This document shows, piece after piece, positions 26,184 to 36,297 of a DNA stretch of 64,000 nucleotides (the first letter of the stretch is position 1; each line of letters opens with the position of its first letter). The stretch is from the NCBI RefSeq assembly GCF_000378065.1, contig NZ_KB899153.1:22821-86820 (forward strand), read 5' to 3'. Source of the DNA: Porphyromonas gulae DSM 15663 (lineage in GTDB: Bacteria > Bacteroidota > Bacteroidia > Bacteroidales > Porphyromonadaceae). Made by a program: the position numbers and the translations under genes. A model generated the notes under the pieces. That model had not been told where the DNA came from. It made no database searches and saw only the letters and a list, made by a program, of their open reading frames with translations.

Positions 26184-28082
26184 TTATTGGATCTGCTTGT
26201 CAAGGTAGACCAGCATTTGGCAGTGTCGGCAGTCGAACTCCAATCGCAGGCGGCTCTCGCCATGAACCAGATAATACGGTTCTCTGTACGGCGATTTCTT
26301 GTGCTGGAACGTGGGGCAGTATCCCAAGTGATAGCGAAGGCAGTGCTTCGAAAACATAAGTGGGACGCCTTGGGGGTGCGAGTGTTCGAAGGTGGGGGCG
26401 ATGGCGGTATATCCCATCTGCCGGTAGAAGGCTTCTGCTTCCTTGTTCGCCACGTTGGCCAAAAAGGAAAGGCTCTGGTCTCCCTCGCGCGGACAGTCTG
26501 CCGTAGGAGGTTTGCGGTGTCGTGCAACGGCGTTTCCCTTGCGCTCGGGCATAGCCGAGGCTGTCTCAATGAAAGACTGAACTGCTTCTCTCCTTAGCTG
26601 ACCAATGAGGGAAAGCGGAATGAAATAGTCGTGACTGAGCCGGATATTGACCGAGATGGCTTCAAGCGGTGTGCCTCCTAATTTGGACAGATTCTTGCGG
26701 ATCTGCTCTTCATCGAACCGATTGGCAGGCTCGTGGGCGGCCGCTATCGTGCCCTTTGCCGGTGGATAGCCGTCTGCTTCTATCAATAGGGAGAAGCCTT
26801 CCGGAACGTCCGTCAGAGTAAGGGATACGGGAATGAGGCGGACGGCCGAGTTGTCCTGTGAGAGTGCTTTCTCGAAGCGAATGTCGTAATTGCGGAATAC
26901 GTTTGTGCCCGGTACGATGCCGGCAGGATTGTCCACCTGTATGCTGCCGTCGGGCAAGACCACATTGATGCGTGTGCCACTCATGCTGCCGTCAGGATGC
27001 AGGAGGTAGAGACCATCGCCATTGGCCAGAGAGGTTTTGGATTCCGTATTGTCGGATCGTAGTCGGATACTGATCTTGTCCCTCTTTACGGCGGTCACTC
27101 GGCCGATATAGGCTCCTCGGCTTTTGTTCGATTCGGGTGTGATGAGGGAGTCCGTATCCCGTTTGCCGCTCAGAAGCAGATCGGTGAAGCCGCGGTTGAA
27201 GCTCTTTTCGGGAGCGGGGTGGAAAGCGAAAGAGCACCGTCCCGATGAGGCCCTGCAATAGCGTTCGGGGTAGCGGCTGATGAGTTCGTCCAGAAGACGG
27301 CGATAGTGAGCTGTTACGTTTTTGACATAGGAGATGCCTTTCAGTCTGCCTTCGATCTTGAACGAAGAGATACCAGCCTCAAGCATCGACTCCAGTTCAG
27401 CAGAGCGATTCAAGTCTTTCAAGGAAAGGAGATGCTGATTGCTTCGGATTACCTTTCCATCGGCATCGATCATCGTATAGGGCAGTCTGCAAAGCTGGGC
27501 ACAAGCTCCTCGGTTGGCACTGCGTCCGGTCAGTGCTTCGGAGAGGTAGCACTGACCGCTCAGACTCACACAGAGTGCGCCATGTACAAAGGCTTCCAAT
27601 ACCACTGATGTGGAGTCAGCTATCTTGCGGATTTCGGGGAGAGACAGCTCTCTGGCCAATACCACCTGCTCATAGCCCAGGGATTGGAACATCCGGACTT
27701 TCTCCACAGTGCGGATATCGCATTGTGTACTGGCATGGAGGGCTATAGGTGGGAGGCTTAGACGACATAGAGACATGTCCTGTACGATCAGGGCATCTGC
27801 TCCTGCCCGATAAAGCTCCCATGCGATGCGTTCGGCCTCGGGAAGCTCATCGTCGTACAGGATCGTGTTGAGTGCTACATATACTTTGGCACGATAAAGT
27901 CGTGCGAAGTATGCCAGCCGGCCTATATCCTCTATCGATACTCCTGCGGAAGCTCGCGCGCCAAAAGACGGAGCACCGATATACACGGCATCGGCACCGT
28001 GGAGGATTGCCGCCCGACCCGTGGCAAGATCTTTGGCCGGAGCAAGCAGTTCTACAGGCCGTGGCTCAAAGCTTCTCGCCAT
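26184..28082 (-). CDS. U32-family peptidase/RlhA-like protein
   Basis: 632 residues. The N-terminus ELLAPAKDLATGRAAILHGADAVYIGAP and the U32 signature EAFVHGALCVSLSGQCYLS with its cysteines (and the later GACAQLCRLPY) are typical. The full-length form with an extended C-terminal region (DUF3656-like) resembles E. coli RlhA, which hydroxylates a 23S rRNA cytidine. The P. gingivalis 'collagenase' PrtC belongs to the same superfamily. Sequence alone does not separate RNA modification from proteolysis, but the Fe-S-type cysteine pattern favours the former. It overlaps the 3' end of upp by 17 bases. Confidence 0.85.
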   Translation of the reverse strand: MARSFEPRPVELLAPAKDLATGRAAILHGADAVYIGAPSFGARASAGVSIEDIGRLAYFARLYRAKVYVALNTILYDDELPEAERIAWELYRAGADALIVQDMSLCRLSLPPIALHASTQCDIRTVEKVRMFQSLGYEQVVLARELSLPEIRKIADSTSVVLEAFVHGALCVSLSGQCYLSEALTGRSANRGACAQLCRLPYTMIDADGKVIRSNQHLLSLKDLNRSAELESMLEAGISSFKIEGRLKGISYVKNVTAHYRRLLDELISRYPERYCRASSGRCSFAFHPAPEKSFNRGFTDLLLSGKRDTDSLITPESNKSRGAYIGRVTAVKRDKISIRLRSDNTESKTSLANGDGLYLLHPDGSMSGTRINVVLPDGSIQVDNPAGIVPGTNVFRNYDIRFEKALSQDNSAVRLIPVSLTLTDVPEGFSLLIEADGYPPAKGTIAAAHEPANRFDEEQIRKNLSKLGGTPLEAISVNIRLSHDYFIPLSLIGQLRREAVQSFIETASAMPERKGNAVARHRKPPTADCPREGDQSLSFLANVANKEAEAFYRQMGYTAIAPTFEHSHPQGVPLMFSKHCLRYHLGYCPTFQHKKSPYREPYYLVHGESRLRLEFDCRHCQMLVYLDKQIQ

Positions 28083-28716
28083 AGGCCAAATCGCCTGCGT
28101 CGCCTAATCCCGGTACGATATAGGAATGCTCGTCGATGATGGGGTCGATGGCTGCAATCCATATTGTAGTATTCTCCGGCATGACACCGCGTATATAGTC
28201 TACGGCTTGCTGGCTGGCTATTATGCTGGCTATATGGATGTGCTTCGGATTGCCTTTGGTCAGTAGTGCTTTGTAGGCCAGTTCCATGGAGCTGCCTGTG
28301 GCGAGCATGGGATCGGATATGATGAGGACCTTGTCCGTGATGTCCGGGGAGGCTATGTATTCGATGTGGATGTCGAAATTCAGACGGTCCTTGTATTTCC
28401 TGTAGGCGGATACAAAGGCGTTTTCGCAATAGTCGAAATAGTTCAGAAAGCCATGATGGAAAGGCAATCCTGCCCGAAGGATCGTAGCCAGCACTACTTT
28501 GTCCTGTGGGACGATGCACTCGGCTTCCCCCAAAGGAGTAGTGACGGTACGCACCTGCTGCGTCATCTTCTTGCTTATCTCATAGGCCATTACTTCTCCC
28601 ACACGTTCTATATTGCGACGAAAGCGCAGTCGATCGTTCTGAATGGTGACATCGCGCATCTCCATGACGAATCTATTGAGAAGAGAGTGCTCGGCACCTA
28701 AGTGTATTACTTCCAT
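28066..28716 (-). CDS. upp: Uracil phosphoribosyltransferase
   Basis: Makes UMP from uracil and PRPP in pyrimidine salvage. 216 residues from ATG 28716 (MEVIHLGAEHSLLNRFVMEMRD); the upstream in-frame start at 28803 lies within the promoter region. The PRPP loop is LIISDPMLATGSSMELA and the uracil-binding C-terminus is IVPGLGDAGDLAYGEKL. Its end overlaps the U32 gene by 17 bases. Confidence 0.94.
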   Translation of the reverse strand: MEVIHLGAEHSLLNRFVMEMRDVTIQNDRLRFRRNIERVGEVMAYEISKKMTQQVRTVTTPLGEAECIVPQDKVVLATILRAGLPFHHGFLNYFDYCENAFVSAYRKYKDRLNFDIHIEYIASPDITDKVLIISDPMLATGSSMELAYKALLTKGNPKHIHIASIIASQQAVDYIRGVMPENTTIWIAAIDPIIDEHSYIVPGLGDAGDLAYGEKL

Positions 28717-28778
28717 AATTATTGTTGTGAGGTGAGTTGTGCGAATCCACGAACGAGGCGTTCTAACACCGATTCGCG

Positions 28779-28797
28779 CAAAAATACAATATCTTTG
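28779..28797. promoter_or_regulatory. Back-to-back -7 boxes for upp (minus) and porT (plus)
   Basis: Minus strand TATTTTTG (28786-28779) and plus strand TATCTTTG (28790-28797) both fit TAnnTTTG and lie head to head within 19 bases. Neither has a clear TTTG at the upstream distance, so the boxes are supported by position and consensus only. Confidence 0.5.
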
Positions 28798-28853
28798 CTG
28801 CATAAGACGTTGGTTTTACACACCAAATAAAGAATTGAAGATTATTCCCTCAG

Positions 28854-29588
28854 ATGCAATTCTTATATAATTCACGTTTTTCGTTGAGAATCGCTCTCCT
28901 TTGTCTGATCTGTGCTTTGGCCGGTCGTACCCTTTCGGCGCAAACGGAAAAAGTGCAGAATCGTCCCTATGCGGACTACAAACGCTATCATCTTGGATTC
29001 CATGTAGGGATGCATGCCCAGGATTTAGTTATCTCGAACAACGGATTCGTGCCGGAGGGAAGTACATCGGCTCCGATATTTGCCCAAATCTCCAAGTATT
29101 CGCCCGGGTTTTCCGTTGGCGTGATCGGCGATATGTTCCTCTTGCCTAATTTGAATTTGCGTCTCCTGCCGACCTTGCACTTCGGGGACAAGCAATTCGT
29201 CTTTTCCGATGGGGAGAAGTCTGTGGCATCTTTCTCGGTTCGATCCAATTATTTGGAGTTTCCTTTGCTGCTGAAATACAGTTCCAGACGCCTGAATAAT
29301 ATACGTCCATACATCATTGGTGGTCCTTATTGGACCATGGAGTTGGGGCGAAAGAAGGGGCTGGAGATTTATACCAAAGCCAATGATTATGGGGTACAGA
29401 TCGGCCTCGGTTGCGATTTTTACCTGCCATTTTTCAAGTTGTGTCCCGAACTGCGCTTTAGTTTTGGCTTTCCCGACGTTATTATGCACGAACGTCCCGA
29501 TCTTTTGGATGATTATAAGCTCATCTATACGCAGTCCATCAGGCAGGCACGCACTCGAATGATTATGCTTACGTTCAATTTCGAATAA
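28854..29588 (+). CDS. porT: PorT, type IX secretion system outer-membrane protein
   Basis: 244 residues with a signal peptide ending at RTLSAQ and an eight-stranded barrel pattern (YHLGFHVGMHAQDLV, LNLRLLPTLHFGDKQFVF, FPLLLKYSSRRLNNIRPYIIGG). PorT was one of the first T9SS components found in P. gingivalis and is needed to secrete gingipains and other CTD proteins. Three such cargo proteins lie in this window (45975, 48870 and PrtT). It is divergent from upp and followed by a glycosyltransferase gene 154 bases later. Confidence 0.93.
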   Translation: MQFLYNSRFSLRIALLCLICALAGRTLSAQTEKVQNRPYADYKRYHLGFHVGMHAQDLVISNNGFVPEGSTSAPIFAQISKYSPGFSVGVIGDMFLLPNLNLRLLPTLHFGDKQFVFSDGEKSVASFSVRSNYLEFPLLLKYSSRRLNNIRPYIIGGPYWTMELGRKKGLEIYTKANDYGVQIGLGCDFYLPFFKLCPELRFSFGFPDVIMHERPDLLDDYKLIYTQSIRQARTRMIMLTFNFE

Positions 29589-29742
29589 TTTGCGCACCAT
29601 ATTCGAAACAGCAACGCATAATCCCAGGCGAACAAAATAGGAATCGCTTGAGTTTTTAATTCGGTAAGTGATGCTTTTGCAAGCATTTCTTGCTGCGTGA
29701 ATTTGTGTGTCGAGATCCGATACCTATCCTTTGGGGAATATT

Positions 29743-30489
29743 ATGGAAGAGAATAAACTTGTTTTTTCAATTATTACAGTCTGCTATTGTGCAAGGGACG
29801 TTATTGCCAAAACAGCCCAAAGTGTACTTTCGCAGACATACCCTAATATAGAATACATTGTTGTTGATGGAGCTTCTCCCGACAATACAGCTGAGGTAGT
29901 ACGTTCGCTGTCTTCGGATATCAAACTAATCAGCGAATCGGACAAAGGATTATACGATGCTATGAATAAGGGACTCCGTATGGCTACGGGAGACTATGTT
30001 TGGTTTCTGAATGCGGGCGATCTTTTGCCATCCAATGAGCTTGTCGAGACGATAGCCAACGGTATTAAAGGCTCTTCAATGGGATTGCCGGATGTTCTTT
30101 ACGGTGATACCATGTTGATTGATGCCGACGGTAAGGAGAAAGGTTTGCGACGACTTCGTCCTCCTTTCGAACTTCAATGGAGAAGTTTTGCCGATGGGAT
30201 GTTGGTTTGTCACCAGGCTTTTATTGCTAAGCGATTGATTGCACCTCCATATAATTTGAAATATCGGTTTTCAGCCGATTTCGATTGGTGCATTCGCATT
30301 CTTCAGGCGGCTCGCAATGTGGTGAATACAGAGATGATCTTGGTACACTCTTTGGACGATAGAAGAGGTGTAACCTATAAAAACCATAAGGCTTCGCTCA
30401 AAGAAAGATTCTTGATTATGATGCATTACTACGGTAGCAAGAAGTCGATCATGAAGCATCTGAGCTTCTTTTTCCGTCGCAAGCGGTAA
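29743..30489 (+). CDS. Family 2 glycosyltransferase
   Basis: 248 residues from ATG 29743, which has GGGGA just upstream; an upstream GTG at 29707 is less likely. GT-A fold motifs: FSIITVCYCARDVIAKTAQSVLSQTYPNIEYIVVDG and the acidic YDAMNKGLRMATGDYVWFLNAGD, which corresponds to the nucleotide-sugar/metal site. Close to WcaA-type transferases that build surface polysaccharide. The basic C-terminus (HLSFFFRRKR) may associate with the membrane. The specific sugar is not predictable. Confidence 0.87.
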   Translation: MEENKLVFSIITVCYCARDVIAKTAQSVLSQTYPNIEYIVVDGASPDNTAEVVRSLSSDIKLISESDKGLYDAMNKGLRMATGDYVWFLNAGDLLPSNELVETIANGIKGSSMGLPDVLYGDTMLIDADGKEKGLRRLRPPFELQWRSFADGMLVCHQAFIAKRLIAPPYNLKYRFSADFDWCIRILQAARNVVNTEMILVHSLDDRRGVTYKNHKASLKERFLIMMHYYGSKKSIMKHLSFFFRRKR

Positions 30490-30529
30490 GCCACTTGACA
30501 GAAATCAATCCCAAACGGAAAGAATTTTG

Positions 30530-30537
30530 TACTTTTG
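30530..30537 (+). promoter_or_regulatory. -7 box for tRNA-Arg(CCG)
   Basis: TACTTTTG fits TAnnTTTG and lies 11 bases before the mature tRNA 5' end. No upstream TTTG at 19-20 bases. Confidence 0.5.
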
Positions 30538-30548
30538 TGCAGCAGAAA

Positions 30549-30622
30549 GGCCTGGTAGCTTAGCTGAATAGAGCGTCAGATTCCGGTTCTGAAGGTCGCG
30601 GGTTTGAATCCCGCCCGGGTCA
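30549..30622 (+). tRNA. tRNA-Arg (anticodon CCG)
   Basis: 74-nt cloverleaf: acceptor GGCCTGG/CCGGGTC with two wobble pairs, D arm GCTT-AGCTGAATA-GAGC, anticodon arm TCAGA-TTCCGGT-TCTGA with CCG at 34-36, T arm GCGGG-TTTGAAT-CCCGC, discriminator A. CCA is not encoded. A terminator follows 16 bases later. Confidence 0.95.
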
Positions 30623-30637
30623 CAAAGTCTTACAAAT

Positions 30638-30682
30638 GACTATGCCGAAGAGAGAAGTCTCCCTTCGGCATAGTCCGTTTTT
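30638..30682 (+). terminator. Terminator of tRNA-Arg(CCG)
   Basis: 13-bp arms GACTATGCCGAAG (30638-30650) and CTTCGGCATAGTC (30663-30675) pair perfectly and are followed by CGTTTTTAG. Confidence 0.85.
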
Positions 30683-30736
30683 AGTCCCTTGCGCACTCCT
30701 GTCTCTCTTCTCTACTTTGCCAGTAGTACGTATGAA

Positions 30737-30773
30737 ACAAAAAAGATGTGCCAAAATCTTTTTGACACATCTT
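30737..30773 (-). terminator. Terminator of the thrS-infC-rpmI-rplT unit
   Basis: AAGATGTG (30743-30750) pairs with CACATCTT (30766-30773); on the minus strand a run of T residues follows the stem. It lies 48 bases after the rplT stop. Confidence 0.75.
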
Positions 30774-30820
30774 CTTTATGTTACTTTGACCACCACCTCA
30801 ATAAGAGGTGTGGCAAGCAT

Positions 30821-31168
30821 TTAGTTTTTTACTTTGGCTACAATAGCTCTGAAAGCTTCAGGATGGTTCATCGCCAAATCAGCGAGAACTTTGCGGTTGA
30901 TTTCGATACCGTTTGCATGGAGAGCACCCATCAGGCGAGAATATGACATCCCTTCCAAACGAGCTGCAGCGTTGATACGCTGTATCCACAGAGCACGGAA
31001 ATTACGTTTTTTGTTCTTACGGTCGCGATAGGCGTAGGTCAAACCTTTTTCCCACGTGTTCTTAGCAACCGTCCATACATTCTTACGAGCACCAAAATAT
31101 CCGCGTGTGAGCTTCAGAATTCTTTTGCGTTTAGCTCGTGATGCAACGTGATTGACTGATCTTGGCAT
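30821..31168 (-). CDS. rplT: 50S ribosomal protein L20
   Basis: 115 residues; [37 protein letters not shown] is the L20 N-terminus, with a long basic extension that threads into 23S rRNA. Last gene of the conserved infC-rpmI-rplT cluster. In other bacteria L20 represses this operon by binding its mRNA; no obvious mimic is seen here. Confidence 0.97.
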   Translation of the reverse strand: MPRSVNHVASRAKRKRILKLTRGYFGARKNVWTVAKNTWEKGLTYAYRDRKNKKRNFRALWIQRINAAARLEGMSYSRLMGALHANGIEINRKVLADLAMNHPEAFRAIVAKVKN

Positions 31169-31280
31169 AATACTAATTGTTTTTGATTGGCAGCGGCTTC
31201 GGTTTTAATAAACCTACGCACTTGATAAAGCATGCCTCTCTGTTAAAAAAATCGTTGTTAGTTTGCTTTGAAAGAGTTTG

Positions 31281-31478
31281 TTATCGGAGACAAAGGAGTT
31301 GCTTAACGGCATTCTCATCTACCTTGTGTACTGTGGAGAAGTAGGTGAGGTTACGCTTTTGCTTCTTCGTTTTCTTTGTCAAGATGTGACTCTTGAAAGC
31401 GTGCTTACGCTTGATTTTACCTGTTCCGGTAAGGGCGAACCTCTTTTTGGCACCGGAGTTAGTCTTCAATTTAGGCAT
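31281..31478 (-). CDS. rpmI: 50S ribosomal protein L35
   Basis: 65 residues, highly basic, [31 protein letters not shown] as in the family. It lies between infC (77 bases upstream) and rplT (112 bases downstream). Confidence 0.97.
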
Positions 31479-31555
31479 TTTCCAACACTATTATTATTAA
31501 ACACTTCTTGTTATTCCACTGCTGTAGGACAGGTCTTGTCGGACAGCGGTGTTTT

Positions 31556-32161
31556 TTATTCTTCTTCGGTTTCTACGGATTCTTTGACTTGTTTAGAAGT
31601 CTCCACCTGCGTTTTCGGTGGTGTATGTCCTTTTTTTGATGCGGATTTGGGCGTAAGCATGATAGTCATACGCTTACCTTCCAAAATAGGCATTTGCTCT
31701 ACGCGAGCAAAGTCTTCCAAATCATTGGCAAAACGAAGCAAAAGAACTTCTCCTTGCTCCTTGAAAAGGATTGAACGTCCACGGAAAAATACGTAAGCTT
31801 TTACCTTAGATCCTTCTTGCAAAAACTCTTTCGCATGTTTGAGCTTGAAGTTGTAATCGTGGTCGTCCGTCTGGGGTCCGAAACGGATCTCCTTGATTAC
31901 GATTTTCACCGATTTGGCTTTCTGTTCTTTAGCCTTCTTCTTCAGTTGGTAAACAAACTTCTGATAGTCGGTAACACGGCATACGGGCGGATCAGCATTT
32001 GGTGAGATCTCGACTAAATCCAAATCTTGGCTTTCGGCAATGCGTCGTGCTTCTTGGATGTTGTACACACCTTGCTCCACATTGTCACCGACGAGACGCA
32101 CCTCTTTCACTCGGATTGCTTCGTTGATCCGATGTTGATTCTTCGTTTTATCGATTGCCAT
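31556..32161 (-). CDS. infC: Translation initiation factor IF-3
   Basis: 201 residues. The N-terminal domain ([32 protein letters not shown]...[22 protein letters not shown]) and C-terminal domain ([40 protein letters not shown]) are complete. A C-terminal tail of about 25 residues ([13 protein letters not shown]) extends past the usual end, common in Bacteroidota. The start is ATG, not the ATT typical of the E. coli gene, so autoregulation by rare start codon is not expected. Confidence 0.96.
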   Translation of the reverse strand: MAIDKTKNQHRINEAIRVKEVRLVGDNVEQGVYNIQEARRIAESQDLDLVEISPNADPPVCRVTDYQKFVYQLKKKAKEQKAKSVKIVIKEIRFGPQTDDHDYNFKLKHAKEFLQEGSKVKAYVFFRGRSILFKEQGEVLLLRFANDLEDFARVEQMPILEGKRMTIMLTPKSASKKGHTPPKTQVETSKQVKESVETEEE

Positions 32162-32264
32162 TCAAAATGTTTAAGAGGGGGAAGGGCCGGTTTTGCCGAT
32201 TTCCCCTTTTGATAATACTTGTTTGAATTGTTGTTACCTTATTATTGTTTCTGAAAAGAAGGCT

Positions 32265-34226
32265 TTAGTTTTGATAATCTTTACGCCAAGCGCTAATCAT
32301 ATCATCCACTTCTTTCTCGATAAGCTCGGCAAAGGTAGTAATTTTCATAATACCCATATCTCCTTCGCCTTGTTTGCGTACTGATACCTCTTCCTTCTGG
32401 CTTTCATTTTCGCCAACGATGAGCATATACGGAATACGTTTCAACTCATTGTCCCGTATTTTTCGTCCGACCTTTTCATTCCTGTCGTCCACCTGTACGC
32501 GGATATCTCGCTGGTTCAATTCTTTAGCCACACGATGAGCATACTCGTTGAAGCGCTCGCTTACGGGCAGGACAACAACCTGATCAGGCGTGAGCCAAAG
32601 CGGAAATTTACCTGCTGTGTGCTCTATGAGTACAGCAACGAAACGCTCCATCGAACCGAACGGTGCACGATGGATCATCACAGGGCGATGCTTTTTATTG
32701 TCTTCACCGGTGTACTCTAGGTCGAATCGTTCGGGCAGGTTGTAATCCACCTGAATGGTCCCCAACTGCCAACGACGACCCAATGCATCTTTGACCATAA
32801 AGTCCAACTTGGGACCATAGAACGCAGCTTCACCGTATTCTATGACAGCGGGGAGACCTTTTTCTTCACAAGCCTCGATGATTGCGCGCTCGGCACGCTC
32901 CCAATTCTCTTCGCTTCCGATATACTTCTCTCGGTTTACTTTATCCCGAAGTGATATCTGTGCTTCGAAGTTTTTGAAATCAAGAGCCTTGAAGATGATG
33001 AAAATGATATCCATCACCTTGCAAAATTCTTCTTTGAGCTGATCCGGACGGCAGAACAGGTGTGCGTCGTCCTGCGTGAAACCTCTTACACGTGTCAGCC
33101 CATGCAACTCTCCGCTTTGTTCGTAACGATATACTGTTCCGAACTCGGCCAAACGAATCGGCAGATCGCGGTAGGAGTGTGGTGTGATCTTGAATATCTC
33201 ACAGTGGTGAGGACAGTTCATCGGTTTTAGCATGAACTCTTCTCCCTCCTGCGGTGTATTGATCGGGCGGAAAGAATCCTGTCCGTATTTGGCGTAGTGC
33301 CCGGAGGTGATGTAGAGATTCTTATTGCCGATATGCGGCGTAATTACCTGTTGGTAGCCAAAGTGCTTCTGTATCTGCTTCAAAAAATCTTCCAAACGCA
33401 AACGTAGCTGTGTGCCTCTCGGCAGCCAAAGCGGCAAACCGGCACCTACATTTTGGGAGAAAGCGAAGAGTTCAAGCTCCTTGCCAATCTTTCGGTGGTC
33501 ACGTTTCTTGGCCTCTTCCAAAAGCTCAAGATATTCATCCAACATTTTTTTCTTGGGGAAAGTGATCCCATAGATTCGTGTCAGCTGTTTTCTCTTTTCG
33601 TCACCGCGCCAGTAGGCTCCTGCTACACTTAGAAGCTTGATCGCTTTGATGTAACCGGTATTGGGCAAGTGCGGGCCACGGCAAAGGTCGGTAAAACCAC
33701 CTTGCGTATAGGTTGTAATCGTGCCGTCAGCAAGTTCGCTGATCAGTTCCACTTTATATTGGTCATCCTTATCTCCAAACATCCGAAGAGCGTCGGCCTT
33801 GGCTATATCGCGTCGAATGATCGTTTCTTTGCGAGCAGCCAAATCCTGCATTCTTTTTTCAATGGCAGGGAGGTCGGCATCTTTGATAGAAATGCCTTCG
33901 CCCGGATCCACGTCATAGTAGAACCCGTTTTCGATAGCAGGTCCGATGCCGAATTTAATACCCGGATACAATTCTTCCAATGCTTCGGCCATCAAGTGGG
34001 CACTGGAGTGCCAAAATGCATGCTTGCCTTCCGCATCGTCCCATTTGAATAACTTCACTTCTGCATCTTCATTGATCGGGCGATGCAGATCCCACGTTTG
34101 TCCGTTTACGCCTGCAGCCAATACATCTTGCTGCAAACGTGGGCTGATGCTACCGGCTATATCCCAACCAGTAACTCCCGCTTCATATTCGCGGAAGTTG
34201 CCATCGGGAAAGGTAATTTTGATCAT
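32265..34226 (-). CDS. thrS: Threonyl-tRNA synthetase
   Basis: 653 residues with the full bacterial domain order: N-terminal TGS domain ([24 protein letters not shown]), editing domain ([17 protein letters not shown] with HxxxH, and the later [10 protein letters not shown]), class II catalytic core ([11 protein letters not shown] zinc Cys, [35 protein letters not shown]) and C-terminal anticodon-binding domain. First gene of the thrS-infC-rpmI-rplT unit. Confidence 0.97.
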   Translation of the reverse strand: MIKITFPDGNFREYEAGVTGWDIAGSISPRLQQDVLAAGVNGQTWDLHRPINEDAEVKLFKWDDAEGKHAFWHSSAHLMAEALEELYPGIKFGIGPAIENGFYYDVDPGEGISIKDADLPAIEKRMQDLAARKETIIRRDIAKADALRMFGDKDDQYKVELISELADGTITTYTQGGFTDLCRGPHLPNTGYIKAIKLLSVAGAYWRGDEKRKQLTRIYGITFPKKKMLDEYLELLEEAKKRDHRKIGKELELFAFSQNVGAGLPLWLPRGTQLRLRLEDFLKQIQKHFGYQQVITPHIGNKNLYITSGHYAKYGQDSFRPINTPQEGEEFMLKPMNCPHHCEIFKITPHSYRDLPIRLAEFGTVYRYEQSGELHGLTRVRGFTQDDAHLFCRPDQLKEEFCKVMDIIFIIFKALDFKNFEAQISLRDKVNREKYIGSEENWERAERAIIEACEEKGLPAVIEYGEAAFYGPKLDFMVKDALGRRWQLGTIQVDYNLPERFDLEYTGEDNKKHRPVMIHRAPFGSMERFVAVLIEHTAGKFPLWLTPDQVVVLPVSERFNEYAHRVAKELNQRDIRVQVDDRNEKVGRKIRDNELKRIPYMLIVGENESQKEEVSVRKQGEGDMGIMKITTFAELIEKEVDDMISAWRKDYQN

Positions 34227-34296
34227 ATCGTTATGTTGTCTATTTCGTTTCTTGTTCGGTAGAGGGTATAAGTCTCTACATACTTATCTATGCGCG

Positions 34297-34328
34297 CAAA
34301 AGTACGACTAATATATTTAACCATGAAA
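34297..34328 (-). promoter_or_regulatory. Promoter of the thrS-infC-rpmI-rplT unit
   Basis: Minus strand: TTTC (34328-34325), 20-base spacer, TACTTTTG (34304-34297), close to the Bacteroidota consensus. The leader to thrS is about 65 bases; no T-box or attenuator could be recognised in it. Confidence 0.65.
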
Positions 34329-34451
34329 GCTCCGCAAGGTTTGTGTGCACAATTATTGCATGGCCAATTTGTTCATATTCTATCAAGATCTCTCGAAACC
34401 AAGAACGATAAGGTTTTCTTGACAGGGAGAGCTTGACAATTGCAAACAAAC

Positions 34452-34487
34452 GAACTCCGTCGATTTTGTGCAAAACGTTCGGAGTTC
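34452..34487 (-). terminator. Terminator after the S41 protease gene
   Basis: GAACTCCG (34452-34459) and CGGAGTTC (34480-34487) pair perfectly. On the minus strand the stem is followed by GTTTGTTTGC. It lies 27 bases after the stop codon. Confidence 0.65.
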
Positions 34488-34513
34488 TATTCTGTAATAC
34501 CCTCTTTTTAGGC

Positions 34514-36223
34514 TTATCCCTTACTCTCTGCTTTCGGGCCGGCAAGGATCTGTCGAATTTGTTCCGGATGGTCTTTCAGCAGCTTAATAGCTTCTTTGAC
34601 TACCTTGTCTTCCGGCAAACTCTGGCGGATGCTGCCTCGCTCGTAATAATAGCGGGTAACAATTTCGTTGTTCAGATAGTTGGTTATCTCTTTCTTGAAT
34701 CGTAGCAGGTCGCGCGACAGGTTGGGTTTTAGCTTTTCGCGTAGAGCTTTAAGTTCCGAATTGGCTTCGGGCAGGTAGCCTTCTATCTTGGCCAATTCCT
34801 CCAGTTTGTCAAGCATCTTGCCGCTCTGACGGTCATAGTCGAACTTCTTTTCTTCCATCATCTTACAGAAAGCCGCATAGTCTTCGCTCGTTATCGAAAA
34901 ATCCTCCGGCTTGGCAATCGTTTTATGCTTGAGCACATAACCTGTAACGAAATCGAATACGTCATTGTTGACTGCTATATAATAAAGTAGTGTAGCAGCT
35001 GTATCTTGTTTGACCTCGATATCGGGCAAGATTCCTCCCGCATCTTCTACGCGTCTTCCGGCAGCGGTGTAAAAGATTTTGTGCAGGCTGTCAGGAATAG
35101 CTGTAGCCACACCCGTCCGATTGGTGCGGCTGTAGTCCATGCGCTGGATACACCGTCCGCTTGGGATGTAGTATTTGGCTGTGGTCAATTTGATCACACC
35201 ATTGTATGGAAGCTGGCGCGTAGTTTGTACCAGCCCTTTGCCATAGCTCTTTTGTCCCATCAGTACCGCCCTGTCCATGTCTTGCAATGCTCCGGCCACA
35301 ATCTCCGAAGAGGATGCCGATTGGCCGTCGATCAGGACTACGATCGGGAGCTTCGTGTCGAGTGGTTCTGTCAATGTGCGGAATACGGATGCAGACTCTG
35401 CGATGCGACCTTTCGTTGTTACCACCTCTTTTCCTTTGGGAACAAATAGATTGACTATCTCTATGGCGGCCTGCATCAGTCCACCACCATTGCCTCTCAA
35501 GTCCAAAACGAGGCTTTTCGCGCCTTGCTTGTCTCGTAGATCCAATAGAGCCAAACGCACCTCTTCAGCACTTTTGTCCGTAAAGTTGTTCAGCCGAATA
35601 TATCCTATCGAACCATCGAGCATACCGCTGTAAGTGACAGAGTTCATGATCACTTTTCTTCGTTTTACCGAAAAAGAGCGCGGTTTGGTCTCGCCGTAGC
35701 GCATCACTGTCACATTTGCAACGGTACCGGCTATGCCTTTCAGTGCTTGACTTACTTTCGGTGTGGTGGATTTTCGGAAGTCTTTACCATCGATGGTCAG
35801 GATGCGGTCGCCGGCTATCAACCCTGCTTCGTCTGCGGGCATTCCTTCCATAGGGCGTTGGATGATCACAGAGCTGTCGGGCCGCTGCGATATGATCGCT
35901 CCGACTCCGGCATACTCACCTGTAGTCATCAGTTTCAGTTCGTCCATTTCCTCGAAAGGAATGTATTCGGTATAGGGGTCAAGCCCGCCCAACATGGCAT
36001 CTATACCGCGGCGAGTCATCTGATTGATACTTATGGTGTCTACGAAATACAGCCTGACATTGCCGATAATATTGCTAAGCACATCCATCGACTGTACATA
36101 CTCATTGCGGCTCCGATCTTCTTCGGTGAGTTTGTTCGTCTTGGACTTCTGTGCACAGGCAGTCATAAAGCTACCGGTGATAAAGATCACCAGCAGGGAC
36201 AAAAACAGATTGGTCTTTTTCAT
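34514..36223 (-). CDS. C-terminal processing peptidase, S41 family, lipoprotein
   Basis: 569 residues from ATG 36223, which exposes a lipoprotein signal (LLVIFITGSFMTACAQ); the start at 36313 has no signal. Order: N-terminal helical region, PDZ domain (VIIQRPMEGMPADEAGLIAGDRILTIDGKD), then the S41 catalytic domain with Ser in LIDGQSASSSEIVAGAL and the Lys in LMGQKSYGKGLVQ. The C-terminal 130 residues (EDFSITSEDYAAFCKMMEEKKFDYD) are the extension common in Bacteroidota Ctp proteases. Periplasmic, probably degrading or trimming envelope proteins. Confidence 0.92.
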   Translation of the reverse strand: MKKTNLFLSLLVIFITGSFMTACAQKSKTNKLTEEDRSRNEYVQSMDVLSNIIGNVRLYFVDTISINQMTRRGIDAMLGGLDPYTEYIPFEEMDELKLMTTGEYAGVGAIISQRPDSSVIIQRPMEGMPADEAGLIAGDRILTIDGKDFRKSTTPKVSQALKGIAGTVANVTVMRYGETKPRSFSVKRRKVIMNSVTYSGMLDGSIGYIRLNNFTDKSAEEVRLALLDLRDKQGAKSLVLDLRGNGGGLMQAAIEIVNLFVPKGKEVVTTKGRIAESASVFRTLTEPLDTKLPIVVLIDGQSASSSEIVAGALQDMDRAVLMGQKSYGKGLVQTTRQLPYNGVIKLTTAKYYIPSGRCIQRMDYSRTNRTGVATAIPDSLHKIFYTAAGRRVEDAGGILPDIEVKQDTAATLLYYIAVNNDVFDFVTGYVLKHKTIAKPEDFSITSEDYAAFCKMMEEKKFDYDRQSGKMLDKLEELAKIEGYLPEANSELKALREKLKPNLSRDLLRFKKEITNYLNNEIVTRYYYERGSIRQSLPEDKVVKEAIKLLKDHPEQIRQILAGPKAESKG

Positions 36224-36297
36224 GCGCGCTAAGGTACAAAACTTTCGTAGTACCGAATTGACAAAAAGATACATCCTATTCGTATGGGGTAAAAGCC

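Noticed and set aside
28717..28803. Longer upp start at 28803
   Set aside because: The extra 29 residues cover the divergent promoter boxes and do not match the family.
34229..34296. T-box or riboswitch in the thrS leader
   Set aside because: The leader is about 65 bases, with no specifier-like stem or conserved T-box sequence that I can see.
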